64,000 bases of DNA. Source: Axinella damicornis. Taxonomy: Eukaryota > Porifera > Demospongiae > Axinellida > Axinellidae. Both the position numbers and the translations under genes were made by a program. Under the pieces are notes generated by a model that searched no databases, was not told the origin of the DNA, and saw only the letters and a list, made by a program, of their open reading frames with translations. Positions 31,337-42,036 of the stretch are shown here, piece by piece (position 1 is the first letter of the stretch; each line of letters starts with the position of its first letter). The DNA lies in NCBI GenBank assembly GCA_963931865.1, contig OZ007514.1, forward strand, positions 6,116,646 to 6,180,645, written 5' to 3'.

Positions 31337-33692
31337 CAGAGGAGGTAGGACACGCTTACGGAGGTACGCGAAACTCCGTATCACGTTGAGTTCAAGAGAT
31401 CGTGAACGGAGTAATGTGACGGACGGTACCCACGTGGAAACCATTAAAGATCACCTTCAAGTCGGCAAGTTGGCTTCGTCTGTTCTCTCGTTGTGAATTC
31501 GCTGTCGGCTGGAGGTAACCACAGTTCAAAGCGGCGATGGATGCCTTCAAGAAAATCTACCTCTCCCCTCCCATGGCCCCAGACTTTATGTGCTATAAAC
31601 CTCTGAAATAGGGGCGGGCTAAGCGGGTTAATTATTGGTGATGTTTGAGCGAAGATATCCGGAGAACGGGAGCAGCTAAAAATACCGGACCTGCATCACA
31701 GGATTGCCCGTTCTCTGTGGATTCTTGTGATACCTACATGTGGGGGTGACATCCCCATCAGGTTTGGAGCTACAGGCCTCTGAATCCAACCATGTTTTGA
31801 GGATTTTGATGCATATGGTGCGTTTGTGCAGTCGTTGCTCACAGACCGTACATGCTATGGACATGGATATTATGCCACTGGATAGAGCAAAGATCAATGT
31901 TGCCAATGTGGTCCCTGTATTGGGTGACAACCCTGTTGTGCTTGGAGCTATGGATGCCTCAAGTGAACAATTTTTCAAGATTGATGTCTATACTGTGACT
32001 TCGTCCAACTCACGAACCCTATTCACCAGTAGCCTCGTTCCCGTGCAAAAGCTGGGCGATAGCCTGGGAACGAGGCTAATTCACCAGTAAACCTGGGATT
32101 TGCAAATGCTGCAAAAAAATAAATGAACTTTCATTTATGTTGGGCAACAGCGCATGATGACATCATTGTTTTTTCATCATGCGCTTGTGTTGGGTGATAA
32201 TCCTGAAGCTGCAGCCGTCTGAAGCTTAAGTGTACGAACCATTAACGTTCCACCTGGAGTATGGACACCAGATTTAGCGTGGTATACCAATTGTGGATAA
32301 TAATGACATGTTTGCACATTGTGCTAAAAATAATAGGTAAACATTGACCACACATTGATCCATACTTCCTGACCACAGGGTTCACGACAACAGCCAGACA
32401 AAGGACTTGTAGCTATGTCCAAGCACTTTAGTTACCCCTCTGGCATGCATGCAAGACAGTGAGAAAGTGACGGAACTGGATCCGCATGTTTTCCAGCATG
32501 TGACTCATGAGATAATTAACGGTGGGGGTGGGACATCAAATTATCACAAGGGTGAATTCCTAAATTCTTGCTTCAGAAATTGCTAGGCGATGAAAAGCTG
32601 GGCGATGGCCTGGCAACGATGCATTACATTGTAAGGATAAGTGCATGTGGATAAATTTGACACTCCAGTGGAAGGGCATCTGGTATGGCATCAACTGGCA
32701 GGCAGTCCCAGCTCTAATCCCCAAGTCGAGCAGTCCACTACATTTTAGTTCATCATCTCCAAACTACAGGTAATCCCCACAAATATGCAGAAAGTCTCTG
32801 CTGTTAAGCTCATCGTCTGATGACCAATCACAGTTTATGAACGTGTGTGCATTTGAAGCACACAGCAAGAGAACGTCATGAACAAATCCATGAATATGGT
32901 CGGCTTCAGACACTTGGTGCTTCAAATTATAGTGGGGTTATCACCCAACATAAAAGGACCACTTGAAAGGTCAATCCTTGCTCTAGCAGCTGCTGCAAAT
33001 CTCGTGTCCATAGGTGTTAGGTTTCGTGATGGTCGAAGTCACAGTATAGACATCAAATCTTGAAAAATTGTTCATTTGAGGCATCCATAGCTCCAAGCAC
33101 AACAGGGTTGTCACCCAATACAGGGACCACATTGGCAACATTGATCTTTGCTCTATCCAGTGGCATAATATCCATGTCCATAGCATGTACGGTCTGTGAG
33201 CAACGACTGCACAAACGCACCATATGCATCAAAATCCTCAAAACATGGTTGGATTCAGAGGCCTGTAGCTCCAAACCTGATGGGGATGTCACCGATATCA
33301 CAAGAATCCACAGAGAACGGGCAATCCAGTGATGCAAGTCCGGTATTTTTAACTGCTCCCGTTCTCCGGATATCTTCGCTCAAACATCACCAATAATTAA
33401 CCCGCTTAGCCCGCCCCTATTTCAGAGGTTTATAGCACATAATGTCTGGGGCCATGGGAGGGGAGAGGTAGATTTTCTTGAAGGCATCCATCGCCGCTTT
33501 GAACTGTGGCTACCTCCAGCCGACAGCGAATTCACAACGAGAGAACAAACGAAGCCAACTTGCCGACTTGAAGGTGATCTTTAATGGTTTCCACGTGGGT
33601 AGCGTCCGTCACATTACTCCGTTCACGATCTCTTGAAACTCAACGTGATACGGAGTTTCGCTTACCTCCGTAAGCGTGTCCTACCTCCTCTG
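31337..33692. mobile_element. Non-autonomous transposon with about 660-bp inverted repeats (MULE-like)
   Basis: The termini are CAGAGGAGGTAGGACACGC and its inverse. The left arm is 31337-32002 and the right arm 33035-33692, nearly identical throughout. A perfect 9-bp duplication, GTAACCATA, flanks it (31328-31336 and 33693-33701). Gene 1 and the tandem cassette carry the uninterrupted site (near 4089 and 39399). Very long arms plus a 9-bp duplication fit Mutator-like elements; hAT is less likely because it makes 8 bp with short arms. No transposase was found. The arms contain an open frame on each strand, possibly captured host sequence. A smaller MITE sits inside at 32030. Confidence 0.85.
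32030..32078. mobile_element. Minimal TAGCC-type MITE nested in the MULE-like element
   Basis: 49 bp from TAGCCTCGTTCCCGTGC to CTGGGAACGAGGCTA. Perfect 9-bp duplication ATTCACCAG on both sides (32021-32029 and 32079-32087). It lies in the single-copy interior of the larger element, so it arrived later. Confidence 0.88.
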
Positions 33693-34085
33693 GTAACCAT
33701 ACATGGTGCACAACTACTACACCAGTAGGGCAGTGAGTACTGGTGGGCACCCATTAGAATGTAAGAGCATAGTCTACTAGGAATATGCATATATGTACGG
33801 AGTATTATGCCTCAAACATGCAAGCATAATTAGCGAGCAAGCAAGGCCAGGAAGAATTTGCTGTTGTAAGCGAAGTAGTGCTTTCCGCAAAATTTTGTGT
33901 TGGCCATGATCTCAGCACTCTGTTTTCTAATTCTTGCAAGGCTCTCACTGTCCTCCAACTCATTCAACTTGTCCGCAGTGTTGTCCATCACTAAACATAT
34001 GCAAACCAGGATGTACCATTGCACTGCGTTAACCTTAACCAGTAATTACGTTCCTGAGTGTGACTAACTATTGCCACATTGCCAC

Positions 34086-34131
34086 TAGCCTCGTACCCAT
34101 GCAGGCCCGGTCGGGCCTGGGTATGAGGCTA
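34086..34131. mobile_element. Minimal TAGCC-type MITE, 46 bp
   Basis: From TAGCCTCGTACCCATGCAGG to GGGCCTGGGTATGAGGCTA, with perfect duplication CATTGCCAC (34077-34085 and 34132-34140). Gene 1 has the empty site near 4845-4855. The tandem cassette carries the same insertion at 39848-39893, so it predates the cassette duplication. Confidence 0.88.
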
Positions 34132-34838
34132 CATTGCCACATACATGTATATTTTATACAAACGCTAGCTAAGATCACGGCCTACGTGGACAGATTAGTT
34201 ATAGCATAAAAACCATCTTAAATGTTCTCAATATCTTCTGAAAATTCATACTAACTCAGAACATGTTTGGATTGTTTTGAGAGGAAAGTGATAAGAAATT
34301 CAGGGGGGTTAGGCCAATCTTTGTCAGAACTATTTCAGATGCCTATATTCCCATAGTGTTAATCGCCTCATGCTAAGGTGCTCGGCAATAAGATGTTCAG
34401 TGCCATTACTAGGCAATAGCACTACAGGAAAGCAAAGGATTTAGTGATGGCCTGTCATACTCCACCTCTTAATAAAGTGAAGAAATGAGAGCGGAAAGGG
34501 CCATTAGCTACACCCACCTCAGCCTCACCCCATTCATAAAATGTAGGGATGGGATGGGACAGAGAATGGGTAATGGCAATTTGGTGGACTGGAATGACCA
34601 CAACTTTTTCCTCGGCAACTTGTTTCTCGACTCCCGCTACTCTAAGGTCTGTCATGATCAGTGTGTATTTTTTTGTGAACTGCTAGCCATGGCAGTATCA
34701 TTCCATCTGCACGTTTAGTTTGGGGTTTAATCCTGCTAATACGTCACTACGGCTACATTTCCGTGAGTACTGGTGTGCATCCATTAGAATGCAAACACTA
34801 CAGAACTCTTTGAGGTGGTGGTAAAGACATGCACATAC

Positions 34839-35102
34839 CTTTGGGTAAGTACTGTTTGGCCATCACTGTTGCTCTCTCCTCTCCGCTCCTGTAAAGTTCA
34901 GTGGCAAGTCCCTCCCAGGAGGCATGAGGAACATACTGGACCCAATACTCTCCCACTGCACGACTCTTCTCCCTTTCAGTGGATGACTGCTGCTGGATTT
35001 CATCTATCTTGTGCTGGGGGACACCAAGACGAATCCCCACCCAGTACCAGTTTCCCACCTCCCCCATCACCTCCATCACCTTCTCCACAGTGAGGGTGGG
35101 GT
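34839..35102 (-). CDS. Death-domain exon of gene 2 (type D, cassette 1)
   Basis: 264 nt, phase 1 to phase 1. Strong acceptor CTTGTGTCTCTCCCTCAG before 35102 and donor AAAG|GTATGTG after 34839. The product contains TVEKVMEVMGEVGNWYW, GIRLGVPQHKIDEIQQQ, a GEYWVQYVPHASWEGLATE signature and YRSGEERATVMAKQYLP. The Death fold is clear from helix spacing and the Trp. Its twin at 41773-42036 encodes the identical peptide. That identity while the introns differ by insertions points to a very recent duplication. Confidence 0.9.
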
Positions 35103-37333
35103 CTGAGGGAGAGACACAAGCAGAAGGGAGGACATGCAGTGAGGAGAACAGAAATTAAACAAAGTTGCAGTCATTCCATGAGTCCATGGGTCAGCAGGAG
35201 CACAGTGTTTATGAGTCAGGACAAGTTAGACAAGAAAGTAAAAGGGAATTTAGTGATGGCCTGCAGTAGCTACTCCATCTCTGGAGATGCAAAGAAACAA
35301 GGGGAAATGACATTGCCCATCGTAAGTACCTGGTAACCATACCATTCTTTCTTGCTTATTGGCTTATAGAGTGCTTGAACTGCATAATATAGCTGTAGGT
35401 GACATTGTAAAAATCAGTAATGGTAGGTGGAACGTCCACTTGACATTTGCCCTGTAGCTAGTCAGATTTTCTTTTGAATCACCACGAAAAGAAAGGAAAG
35501 CAGTGTCTCTCATGATGGTACAGTGACAATGAGCCCGAACAAGAAACCTCTGGGCAGCAGACTTTGATGCTTCATACCGATACGGTTATGCGATGCATTA
35601 CAGATGTTGCTGTTGTGATATATCACTGTAGGGGAGGAGGGGGTGGGGCATTCACCTTGCATCATCAGAGAGATCGATGATAGCCATTAGCTAGGTCACA
35701 TGGTTGCATTTGCTCCACGTTCTCCAAATATCATGAACAGAAAACTCCAGCCTCACTCACAGTTCCAGTCTATGACAAAACGGATGTTGTTCTGTGAGTA
35801 TAGTAGCTCAAGAACGGCTGTAGTTGATAAGCTATGCTAGTGAAGAGTTTTGAAAGATTTTAAGAGATCACATAAAATCAGACTGTTTCATTGATTTGTT
35901 TCTCCCATAATTATACTACATTTGCAAGAATTTGCAAGGTAGTATCATTCTATTTGTATGCTCGGTGTGGGGTTTTGTACCCATTACTCGCACTATGGGT
36001 AAATTCGAAATTTCCTGGCCACCCCTAAATAGAACCCTACTGCGTCCTTGTTCTCCGATATTAAAGTGGCATAGCAATGGTCAAGGGTAGGCTTACTATT
36101 CCTTAAGGATACCATTAATTTAGCGGAATTATTTTGGAAAAATTGTTAGATCTTGAATCTGCAAACCACACTGCTGGCATCACAGTCATACATGACCCGT
36201 GCGTAAATTCGGAGGAGCCTTTAAATTAGCTAGCTGCCTATCAAGCAGCCTGGGAAAAAGACTAGCTGTTAGCACGAACTGGTGGATGTCATCTAGCCTA
36301 TTCACAACTTGATAGTAACAAGCTGATGCATAAAATGAGAAGCTTACTGACTAGCCTACCAGCAGTGCAGTTGCCACTTGAGAATACAACAGTTGCTACT
36401 ACTGTATTAGCTCTGGTGGCTAAAGGTACTGCCTTGTGCATTACGTACATGCCAGTTCTACAGGAATAAAACACTAGGAGAATGCAGGGCATTGTGGGGC
36501 TCGCCTGAAGCACAGTGTATGTTCATAGGCTGGCCGTGCGGCACAGCATACAAACTTGAAGGAAGTTGTGGGTTGGTGCCTGAATGTCCAGAGCAAGGGC
36601 GCTGCATGCACTGCAGAATACTACCTTGAGCCTCTGGTTGATGAAAAGGTGCAGTTTCAAGGTAGTGCAGTTTCATCCTTCGCTCAGTCTGCAGTTTCAA
36701 GTTTGTAGACCACGTTGAACCCATTCTCGTTCATGGCGGTCTGCAGTTTCAAGTTTATAGTACGTAGCTAGACTATGTTGAGCCCGTTCGTTCATCTCGT
36801 AGCATTACCGGTGCAAATGTAGCTGGCTCCACCACCGTCATGCAAATCACTAAGGTGCACGGCAATAAGATGTTCAACTGCCATTAGGTCAATAGCACTA
36901 GCAAAAATTACTAGAAAGCAAAGGATTTAGTGATGGCCTGTCACACTCCACCTTTTGATAAAGTGAAGAAACGAGCAGAAAGTGCCATTATAGCTATATC
37001 CACCTCAGTCTCGTAATGGCAATTTGGTGGACTGGAATGACCACAACGTTTTCCTTAGCAACTTGTTTCTCGACTCCCGCGTAGCTACTCTAAGGTCTGT
37101 CATAATCAGTGATTATTTTTTGTGAACTGCTAGCCCTGCAGCATCATTCCATCTGCACGTTTAGTTTGGGGTTTAAATTGTAGCTTCTTTGGTCATCGTC
37201 CCGCTAATACATCACTACAGCTACACTTCCTTGGCCATCCCCAAATAGCTATGCTACCAGTGAATACTGGTGTGCATCCATTAGAATGCAAACACCCACA
37301 GAACTCTTCAAGGTGGTGAAGAAATGCACATAC
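35103..37333. other. Intron of gene 2
   Basis: Paralogous to 5672-7560 of gene 1 up to about 36845. It then switches to sequence resembling 4930-5400 just ahead of the next Death exon. No repeat element or exon was identified. Confidence 0.5.
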
Positions 37334-37597
37334 CTTTGGGTAAGTACTGTTTGGCCATCACTGCTGCTCTCTCCTCTCCTGTCATGTAAAATGCAGTGGC
37401 AAGTCGCCCCCACGAGGCATGAGGAACATACTGGATCCAATACTGTACCACTGCACGTCTCTTCTCCGTTTCAGTGGATGACTGCAGCTGGATTTCAGCT
37501 ATCTTGGGCGTGGGGACACCAAGATAACGCCCCACCACCTCCCACTCTCCCACGTCCCCCATCACCTCCATCACCTTCTCCACAGTGAGGGTGGGTT
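37334..37597 (-). CDS. Death-domain exon of gene 2 (type E, cassette 1)
   Basis: 264 nt, phase 1 to phase 1. Acceptor CTTGTGTCTCTCCCTCAG before 37597 and donor AAAG|GTATGTG after 37334. The lead is EPTLTVEKVMEVMGDVGEW (Glu where the others have Asp). It then shows VVGRYLGVPTPKIAEIQLQ, a VVQYWIQYVPHASWGRLAT signature and FYMTGEERAAVMAKQYLPK. The Gly after the Trp replaces the usual Glu. Twin of 50979-51242. Confidence 0.88.
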
Positions 37598-38570
37598 CTG
37601 AGGGAGAGACACAAGCAGAAGGGAGGACAGTGAGGAGAACAGAAATTAAACAAAGTTGCAGTCATTCCAGTCCTAATACAAGTCAGCAGGAGCACAGTGT
37701 TTATGAATCCACTCAGGACAAGTTAGACAAGAAAGGATTTAGGATTCAGTGATGGCCTGCAGTAGCTACTCCATCTCTGGAGATGCAAAGAAACAAGGGG
37801 AAATGCCATTGCCCATCCTAAGTCCCATCCCATCCCGTCCCATTTCGTGCTTATTGGCTTTTAGAGTGCTTGAACTGCATAGCTTTAGGTGACTGTAAAA
37901 ATTAGTAATGGTAGGTGCAACGTCCACTTGACATATGCCCTGCAGTCAGATTTTCTTTTGAATCACCACGAGAAGAAAGGAAAGTGGTGTCTCCAGTGAT
38001 GGCCCAGAGACAATGAAGCAGGAACCTTGACCTCTGGGCACCAGGCTTTGATGCTTCATACTAATATGGTTATGCGATGCATTATAGATGTTGCTGTTGT
38101 GATATCACTGCAGGGGAGGAGGGGGTGGGGCATTCACCTTGCATCGATCAGAGAGATCAATGATAGCCATTAGCTAGGTCACATGATTGCAAAGGCTGCA
38201 CGTTCTCCATATATCATGAACAGAAAACTCCAGCCTCACTCACAGTTCCAGTCTATGACAAACGGATGTTGTTCATGAGTATAGTAGCGAACTGCTGTAG
38301 TTGATAAGTTATATGCTAGTGAAGAGCTTTGAAAGATTTTACCATCGCACATGTGTTAACTTTAACTGGTAATGGCATTCTACTTGTAACTAACTATTAA
38401 TTATAATATATATTTGTACAAACCCTAGCTGAGATTGCGGCCTACACGGTTGTAATAGATGCCTCGTGCTAAGACGCTTGGAAATGAGTAACGTTGGACC
38501 CCATTATTTAATAATAAAATTGGCCATCAACTACTTAATTTCAAAGTCAAACATGTCACAGGATTCATAC
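37598..38570. other. Intron spanning the cassette-duplication junction
   Basis: Up to about 38340 the sequence follows the downstream flank of type E exons (compare 51950-52410). At GAAAGATTTT|ACCATCGCAC it jumps to sequence that begins the other cassette near 29856. This is the join between the tandem cassettes. Confidence 0.7.
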
Positions 38571-38843
38571 CTCTAACATATTTAGTTGTGATTGAATCCG
38601 CCTCCTTGTGTAGTCCCATGTCCTGTAGTGCCACAGCCACGTCCCTCCAAGAGGGGGTGGGGTGGTATTTCAGGTAGTAGTCCACCACAGCCTCCATCTG
38701 CACATGATTACTCTGGTAGAGTCGCTTGATACTTGTCAGCTTACCAGTCAGTCCCATATCAAGCCTGCGACCTAACTCCTCCCAGCGGTCCTCTACTTCC
38801 TTCACCACCTCCATGAGCTTTTCAGTGGTGAGGGTAGGGTCAG
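38571..38843 (-). CDS. Death-domain exon of gene 2 (type C, cassette 2)
   Basis: 273 nt, phase 1 to phase 1, with the same acceptor (CCCTCCCAG) and donor (TTAGAG|GTATGA) as 30494-30766, at an offset of 8077 bp. The Death signature SWRDVAVALQDMGLHKEAD is intact. The only visible residue change from its twin is Thr for Ala near the end. It is now in the middle of the Death-exon series rather than beside the GTPase. Confidence 0.88.
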
Positions 38844-39172
38844 CTGGGAGGGGAGACAACATGGGGAAGATATAATGTACGTCCTAGCTAGCAAAGCCCT
38901 AGCTGCCATGGCTCTCCTGTCCCATAAACAAAGTCAGTTCAGGAAGTGTCATGTTCACATCCACAATACCAGTACAAGCAACACAATGCATGGGTACCTA
39001 TACAGTGACAGGTGGTTTGAGGGGGAACAGCAATTATTGGTGACTCTGAATTGGCGACAGTCCGGCCAACTATGCATAGTCTAGCACTATAATGATGAAT
39101 TTACACACCTGGCTGGTAACGGAAGACTTTAAATAACCGCAATTCACTCTTCCTCGCTTGGTATCCTGGATG

Positions 39173-39191
39173 TAGCCTGGGAACGAGGCTA
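39173..39191. mobile_element. TAGCC-type MITE remnant, 19 bp
   Basis: TAGCCTGGGAACGAGGCTA remains of the element seen at 3839 and 31099. Confidence 0.6.
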
Positions 39192-39847
39192 TCCTGCAAG
39201 GTTGCATTAGCTAGGGGGGGTCCATGGTTTACCCTGACAGTATTGCCTTTGGGCATGAAATGTACCAATGGTGTACAATGTTCTGTGACATCTGACAGTG
39301 GGAATCACAACCATGTGGTTGTCAATCTGCATGGCAAACTTAATGAGGTTGTTGTGGTAGATATGTAGCTACAAGTACAGTGTACGCTGTAGTACAGTAA
39401 CCATACATGGTGCACAACTACTACACCAGTAGGGCAGTGAGTACTGGTGGGCACCCATTAGAATGTAAGAGCACAGCCTACTAAGAATATGCAATATGTA
39501 CAGAGTATTATGCCTTGAACATGCAAGCATATTTAGCAAGCATGCAAGGCCTGCATGTAGTAGGCCACCTGTAGATGGTCAGGAAGAGTTTGCTGATGTA
39601 AGTGAAGTAGTGCTATCCGCAAAATTTTGTGTTGGCCATGATCTCATAGAATTTGCACTCTGTTTTCTAATTCTTGCAAGGCTCTCACTGTGCCACTATC
39701 ATAGTATATGGCCCCTCCAACTCATTCAACTTGTCCGCAGTGTTGTCCATCACTAAACATATGCAAACCAGGATGTACCATTGCACTGCGTTAACCTTAA
39801 CCAGTAATTACGTTCCTGAGTGTGACTAACTATTGCCACATTGCCAC

Positions 39848-39893
39848 TAGCCTTGTACCCATGCAGGCCCGGTCGGGCCTGGGTATGAGGCTA
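39848..39893. mobile_element. Minimal TAGCC-type MITE, cassette-2 copy
   Basis: The same insertion as 34086-34131 at the same place, with one base difference (TAGCCTTGTACC). It was duplicated with the cassette. Confidence 0.85.
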
Positions 39894-40509
39894 CATTGCC
39901 ACATACATGTATATTTTATACAAACGCTAGCTAAGATCACGGCCTACGTGGACAGATTAGTTATAGCATAAAAACCATCTTAAATGTTTTCTGAAAAGTC
40001 ATACTAACTCAGAACATGTTTTCGATTGTTTTGAGAGGAAAGTCATAAGAAATTCAGGGGGGTTAGGCCAATCTTTGTCAGAACTATTTCAGATGCCTAT
40101 ATTCCCATAGTGTTAATTGCCTCACGCTAAGGTGCTCGGCAATAAGATGTTCAGTGCCAATAGGTCAATAGCACTACAGGAAAGCAAAGGATTTAGTAAT
40201 GGCCTGTCACACTCCACCTCTTGATAAAGTGAAGAAATGAGAGCGGAAAATGCCGTTAGCTACCCACCTCAGCCTCACCCCATTCATAAAATGTAGGGAT
40301 GGGATGGGACAGAGAATGGGTAATGGCAATTTGGTGGACTGGAATGACCACAACGTTTTCCTCAGTAACTTGTTTCTCGACTCCCGCTACTCTAAGGTCT
40401 GTCATGATCAGTGAGAATTTTTTTGTGAACGGCTAGCCATGGCAGTATCATTCCATCTGCACGTTTAGTTTGTATATGTAATAGCATGATTTGAAGTGCA
40501 ATTTGGGAA

Positions 40510-40757
40510 TTAACTCTTTGCACGCGGCATATGCACTTATGAATAATTAATGAGCTAGAAATACCAAAATGGAAGATAAAAAAAAGAGTTCCTCTTTGTG
40601 GATTCGAACCGCCGATCTCCGCATTACCATGCCAGCGCACTGCCGACTACACCACATCGCCGTACTAACGATCGTTAACGCGTACAGGTGTTTAAAAGCT
40701 AACCGTTCAAAATCGCCGTAGGGCCAGTATACTGGCCCGCCGCGGGCAAAGAGTTAA
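40510..40757. mobile_element. TTAA-type MITE (piggyBac-like ends) carrying a tRNA-like sequence
   Basis: 248 bp including TTAA at each end. Termini TTAACTCTTTGCACGCGGC and GCCGCGGGCAAAGAGTTAA are inverted repeats with one mismatch. The TTAA target and the CTCTTTGC start fit the piggyBac type. The opposite arm of the host palindrome (40817-40835) reads GTGCAATTAATTCCC, which is the empty TTAA site. No transposase. Confidence 0.82.
40588..40664 (-). ncRNA. tRNA-like sequence, probably a tRNA-derived relic
   Basis: On the minus strand TGGTGTAGTCGG (A-box-like) and GGTTCGAATCC (perfect B box) have tRNA spacing. The loop ATGGTAA would place GGT as anticodon (threonine). The T-stem and acceptor stem do not pair well and two anticodon-stem pairs are broken, so a working tRNA is unlikely. 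It lies wholly inside a MITE. Confidence 0.55.
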
Positions 40758-40828
40758 TTGCACGAGTAAGGTTTGTAATTTCACGAGGCGAAGCCGAGTG
40801 AAATTACTGACCTTACGAGTGCAATTAA
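40754..40828. repeat. Hairpin, 75 bp
   Basis: TTAATTGCACGAGTAAGGT pairs with ACCTTACGAGTGCAATTAA. A second inner pairing (GTAATTTCAC / GTGAAATTAC) lies inside. It overlaps the right end of the TTAA MITE. Confidence 0.75.
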
Positions 40829-41505
40829 TTCCCAAAATTGCACCCCAAATCATGCTATCACATATTAATCATATAGAAACTGAGTTATCAATCAGTTGCA
40901 CAGCAAAGAATCCTTGATACAGCAATAACTGTACACACAAAGTATATATGCAACGACACGGATGCAGCTATCAGTCCGGTATCAGTCCCTATTATGTAGG
41001 CAGGAGGTCCTTGACGCTGTGTAGTAGCGTACTGCATGCTTGAATTGATTGTCACCAGCACTAGCCTCACACAGTGGTAGCTACTGTGATGCCACGCTGT
41101 TTTGCCCCCGTCTCAAGCCGTGGTACGGCCCCAGTTGTTGGTTATCGGTATCCTTCAGGCCGCGTGGCAACTCTTGGGCGCTGCTGGGACCTGGTAAGCG
41201 TCGCTAGTAGGCGGAGCAGTGGGTGTGGCAGCATCGCCTTGCTGTTTATTGTCCATGGTTCGGCGACCGAGTTTCGGTGTCAGTCGCGTCATGGTGCGTC
41301 GAGTACGAGTTCTCCCGCCCCAGCGACATCTTCGGTATTTTCGCACATGCTCTCATGAAGAAACGCAGCAATAGTGGGACAGGAAAATTCATTTGACCAG
41401 TAGCTACCCTCTGCCATGACGCTTAGCTACCTTTATGCACTCGATAATCGTTTGTTTACTTTTCTGTTCGAACCTAGAAACCACGTAGAAACCGCTGCAG
41501 CATTA

Positions 41506-41577
41506 ACCAATCAGCTCGTGATTACACTTTTTTGCACTCGTACCAGTGCAAAAAAGTGTAATCAGCAGCTGATTGGC
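41506..41577. repeat. Hairpin with CCAAT boxes at both feet
   Basis: CCAATCAGCT and AGCTGATTGG form the outer arms. ATTACACTTTTTTGCACT and its perfect inverse form the inner 18-bp arms, around a CGTACC loop (41521-41562). Confidence 0.8.
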
Positions 41578-41772
41578 TGAAAGCAGTGCAGGTTACAGAA
41601 ATAATTGCACTCTCGCGGTATAGGCGTTTTATATAGAAACTTGTTATCACTATAATATGATTAGGGGTTTAATCCTGCTAATACGGCTACATTTCCATGA
41701 GTACTGGTGTGCATCCATTAGAAAGCAAACACTACAGAACTCTTTGAGGTGGTGGTAAAGACATGCACATAC

Positions 41773-42036
41773 CTTTGGGTAAGTACTGTTTGGCCATCAC
41801 TGTTGCTCTCTCCTCTCCGCTCCTGTAAAGTTCAGTGGCAAGTCCCTCCCAGGAGGCATGAGGAACATACTGGACCCAATACTCTCCCACTGCACGACTC
41901 TTCTCCCTTTCAGTGGATGACTGCTGCTGGATTTCATCTATCTTGTGCTGGGGGACACCAAGACGAATCCCCACCCAGTACCAGTTTCCCACCTCCCCCA
42001 TCACCTCCATCACCTTCTCCACAGTGAGGGTGGGGT
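41773..42036 (-). CDS. Death-domain exon of gene 2 (type D, cassette 2)
   Basis: 264 nt, phase 1 to phase 1, with acceptor and donor identical to 34839-35102. It encodes the same residues throughout, including GNWYWVGIRLGVPQHKIDE and the SWEGLATELYRSGEERA signature. Flanking introns match for hundreds of bases on both sides. The insertion at 40474-41664 ends about 110 bp from the donor. Confidence 0.9.

Larger units (their letters stand above)
30767..34838. other. Intron of gene 2 carrying a 2.36-kb transposon
   Basis: Paralogous to 3521-5407 and 38844-41772 once the element at 31337-33692 is removed. It also carries TAGCC-type remnants at 31099 and 34086. No exon was seen. Confidence 0.6.
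40474..41664. mobile_element. Composite insertion of nested fold-back elements
   Basis: Absent from the paralogous position near 34720. It contains a palindromic block (40474-40868) whose arms pair GCATGATTTG...GCAATTTGGGAATTAA with AATTAATTCCC...CAAATCATGC. A TTAA MITE (40510-40757) sits inside one arm. A C/G-rich middle spans 41060-41350, and another large hairpin spans 41506-41577. Ends are A/T-rich and the exact boundary is uncertain by a few bases. Confidence 0.7.
38844..41772. other. Intron of gene 2 with a 1.2-kb composite insertion
   Basis: Matches 30767-34838 minus the 2.36-kb element, but has its own insertion at about 40474-41664. MITE remnants lie at 39173 and 39848. Confidence 0.6.

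Noticed and set aside
31676..33337. Symmetric ORFs of about 95-116 codons in the arms of the MULE-like element
   Set aside because: The same peptides appear on both strands because the arms are inverted copies. No transposase or host family was recognised, so they are not called as genes.
40588..40664. Functional tRNA-Thr
   Set aside because: The A and B boxes are present but the acceptor, T and anticodon stems are mismatched, and the sequence lies inside a MITE. It is listed as a relic instead.
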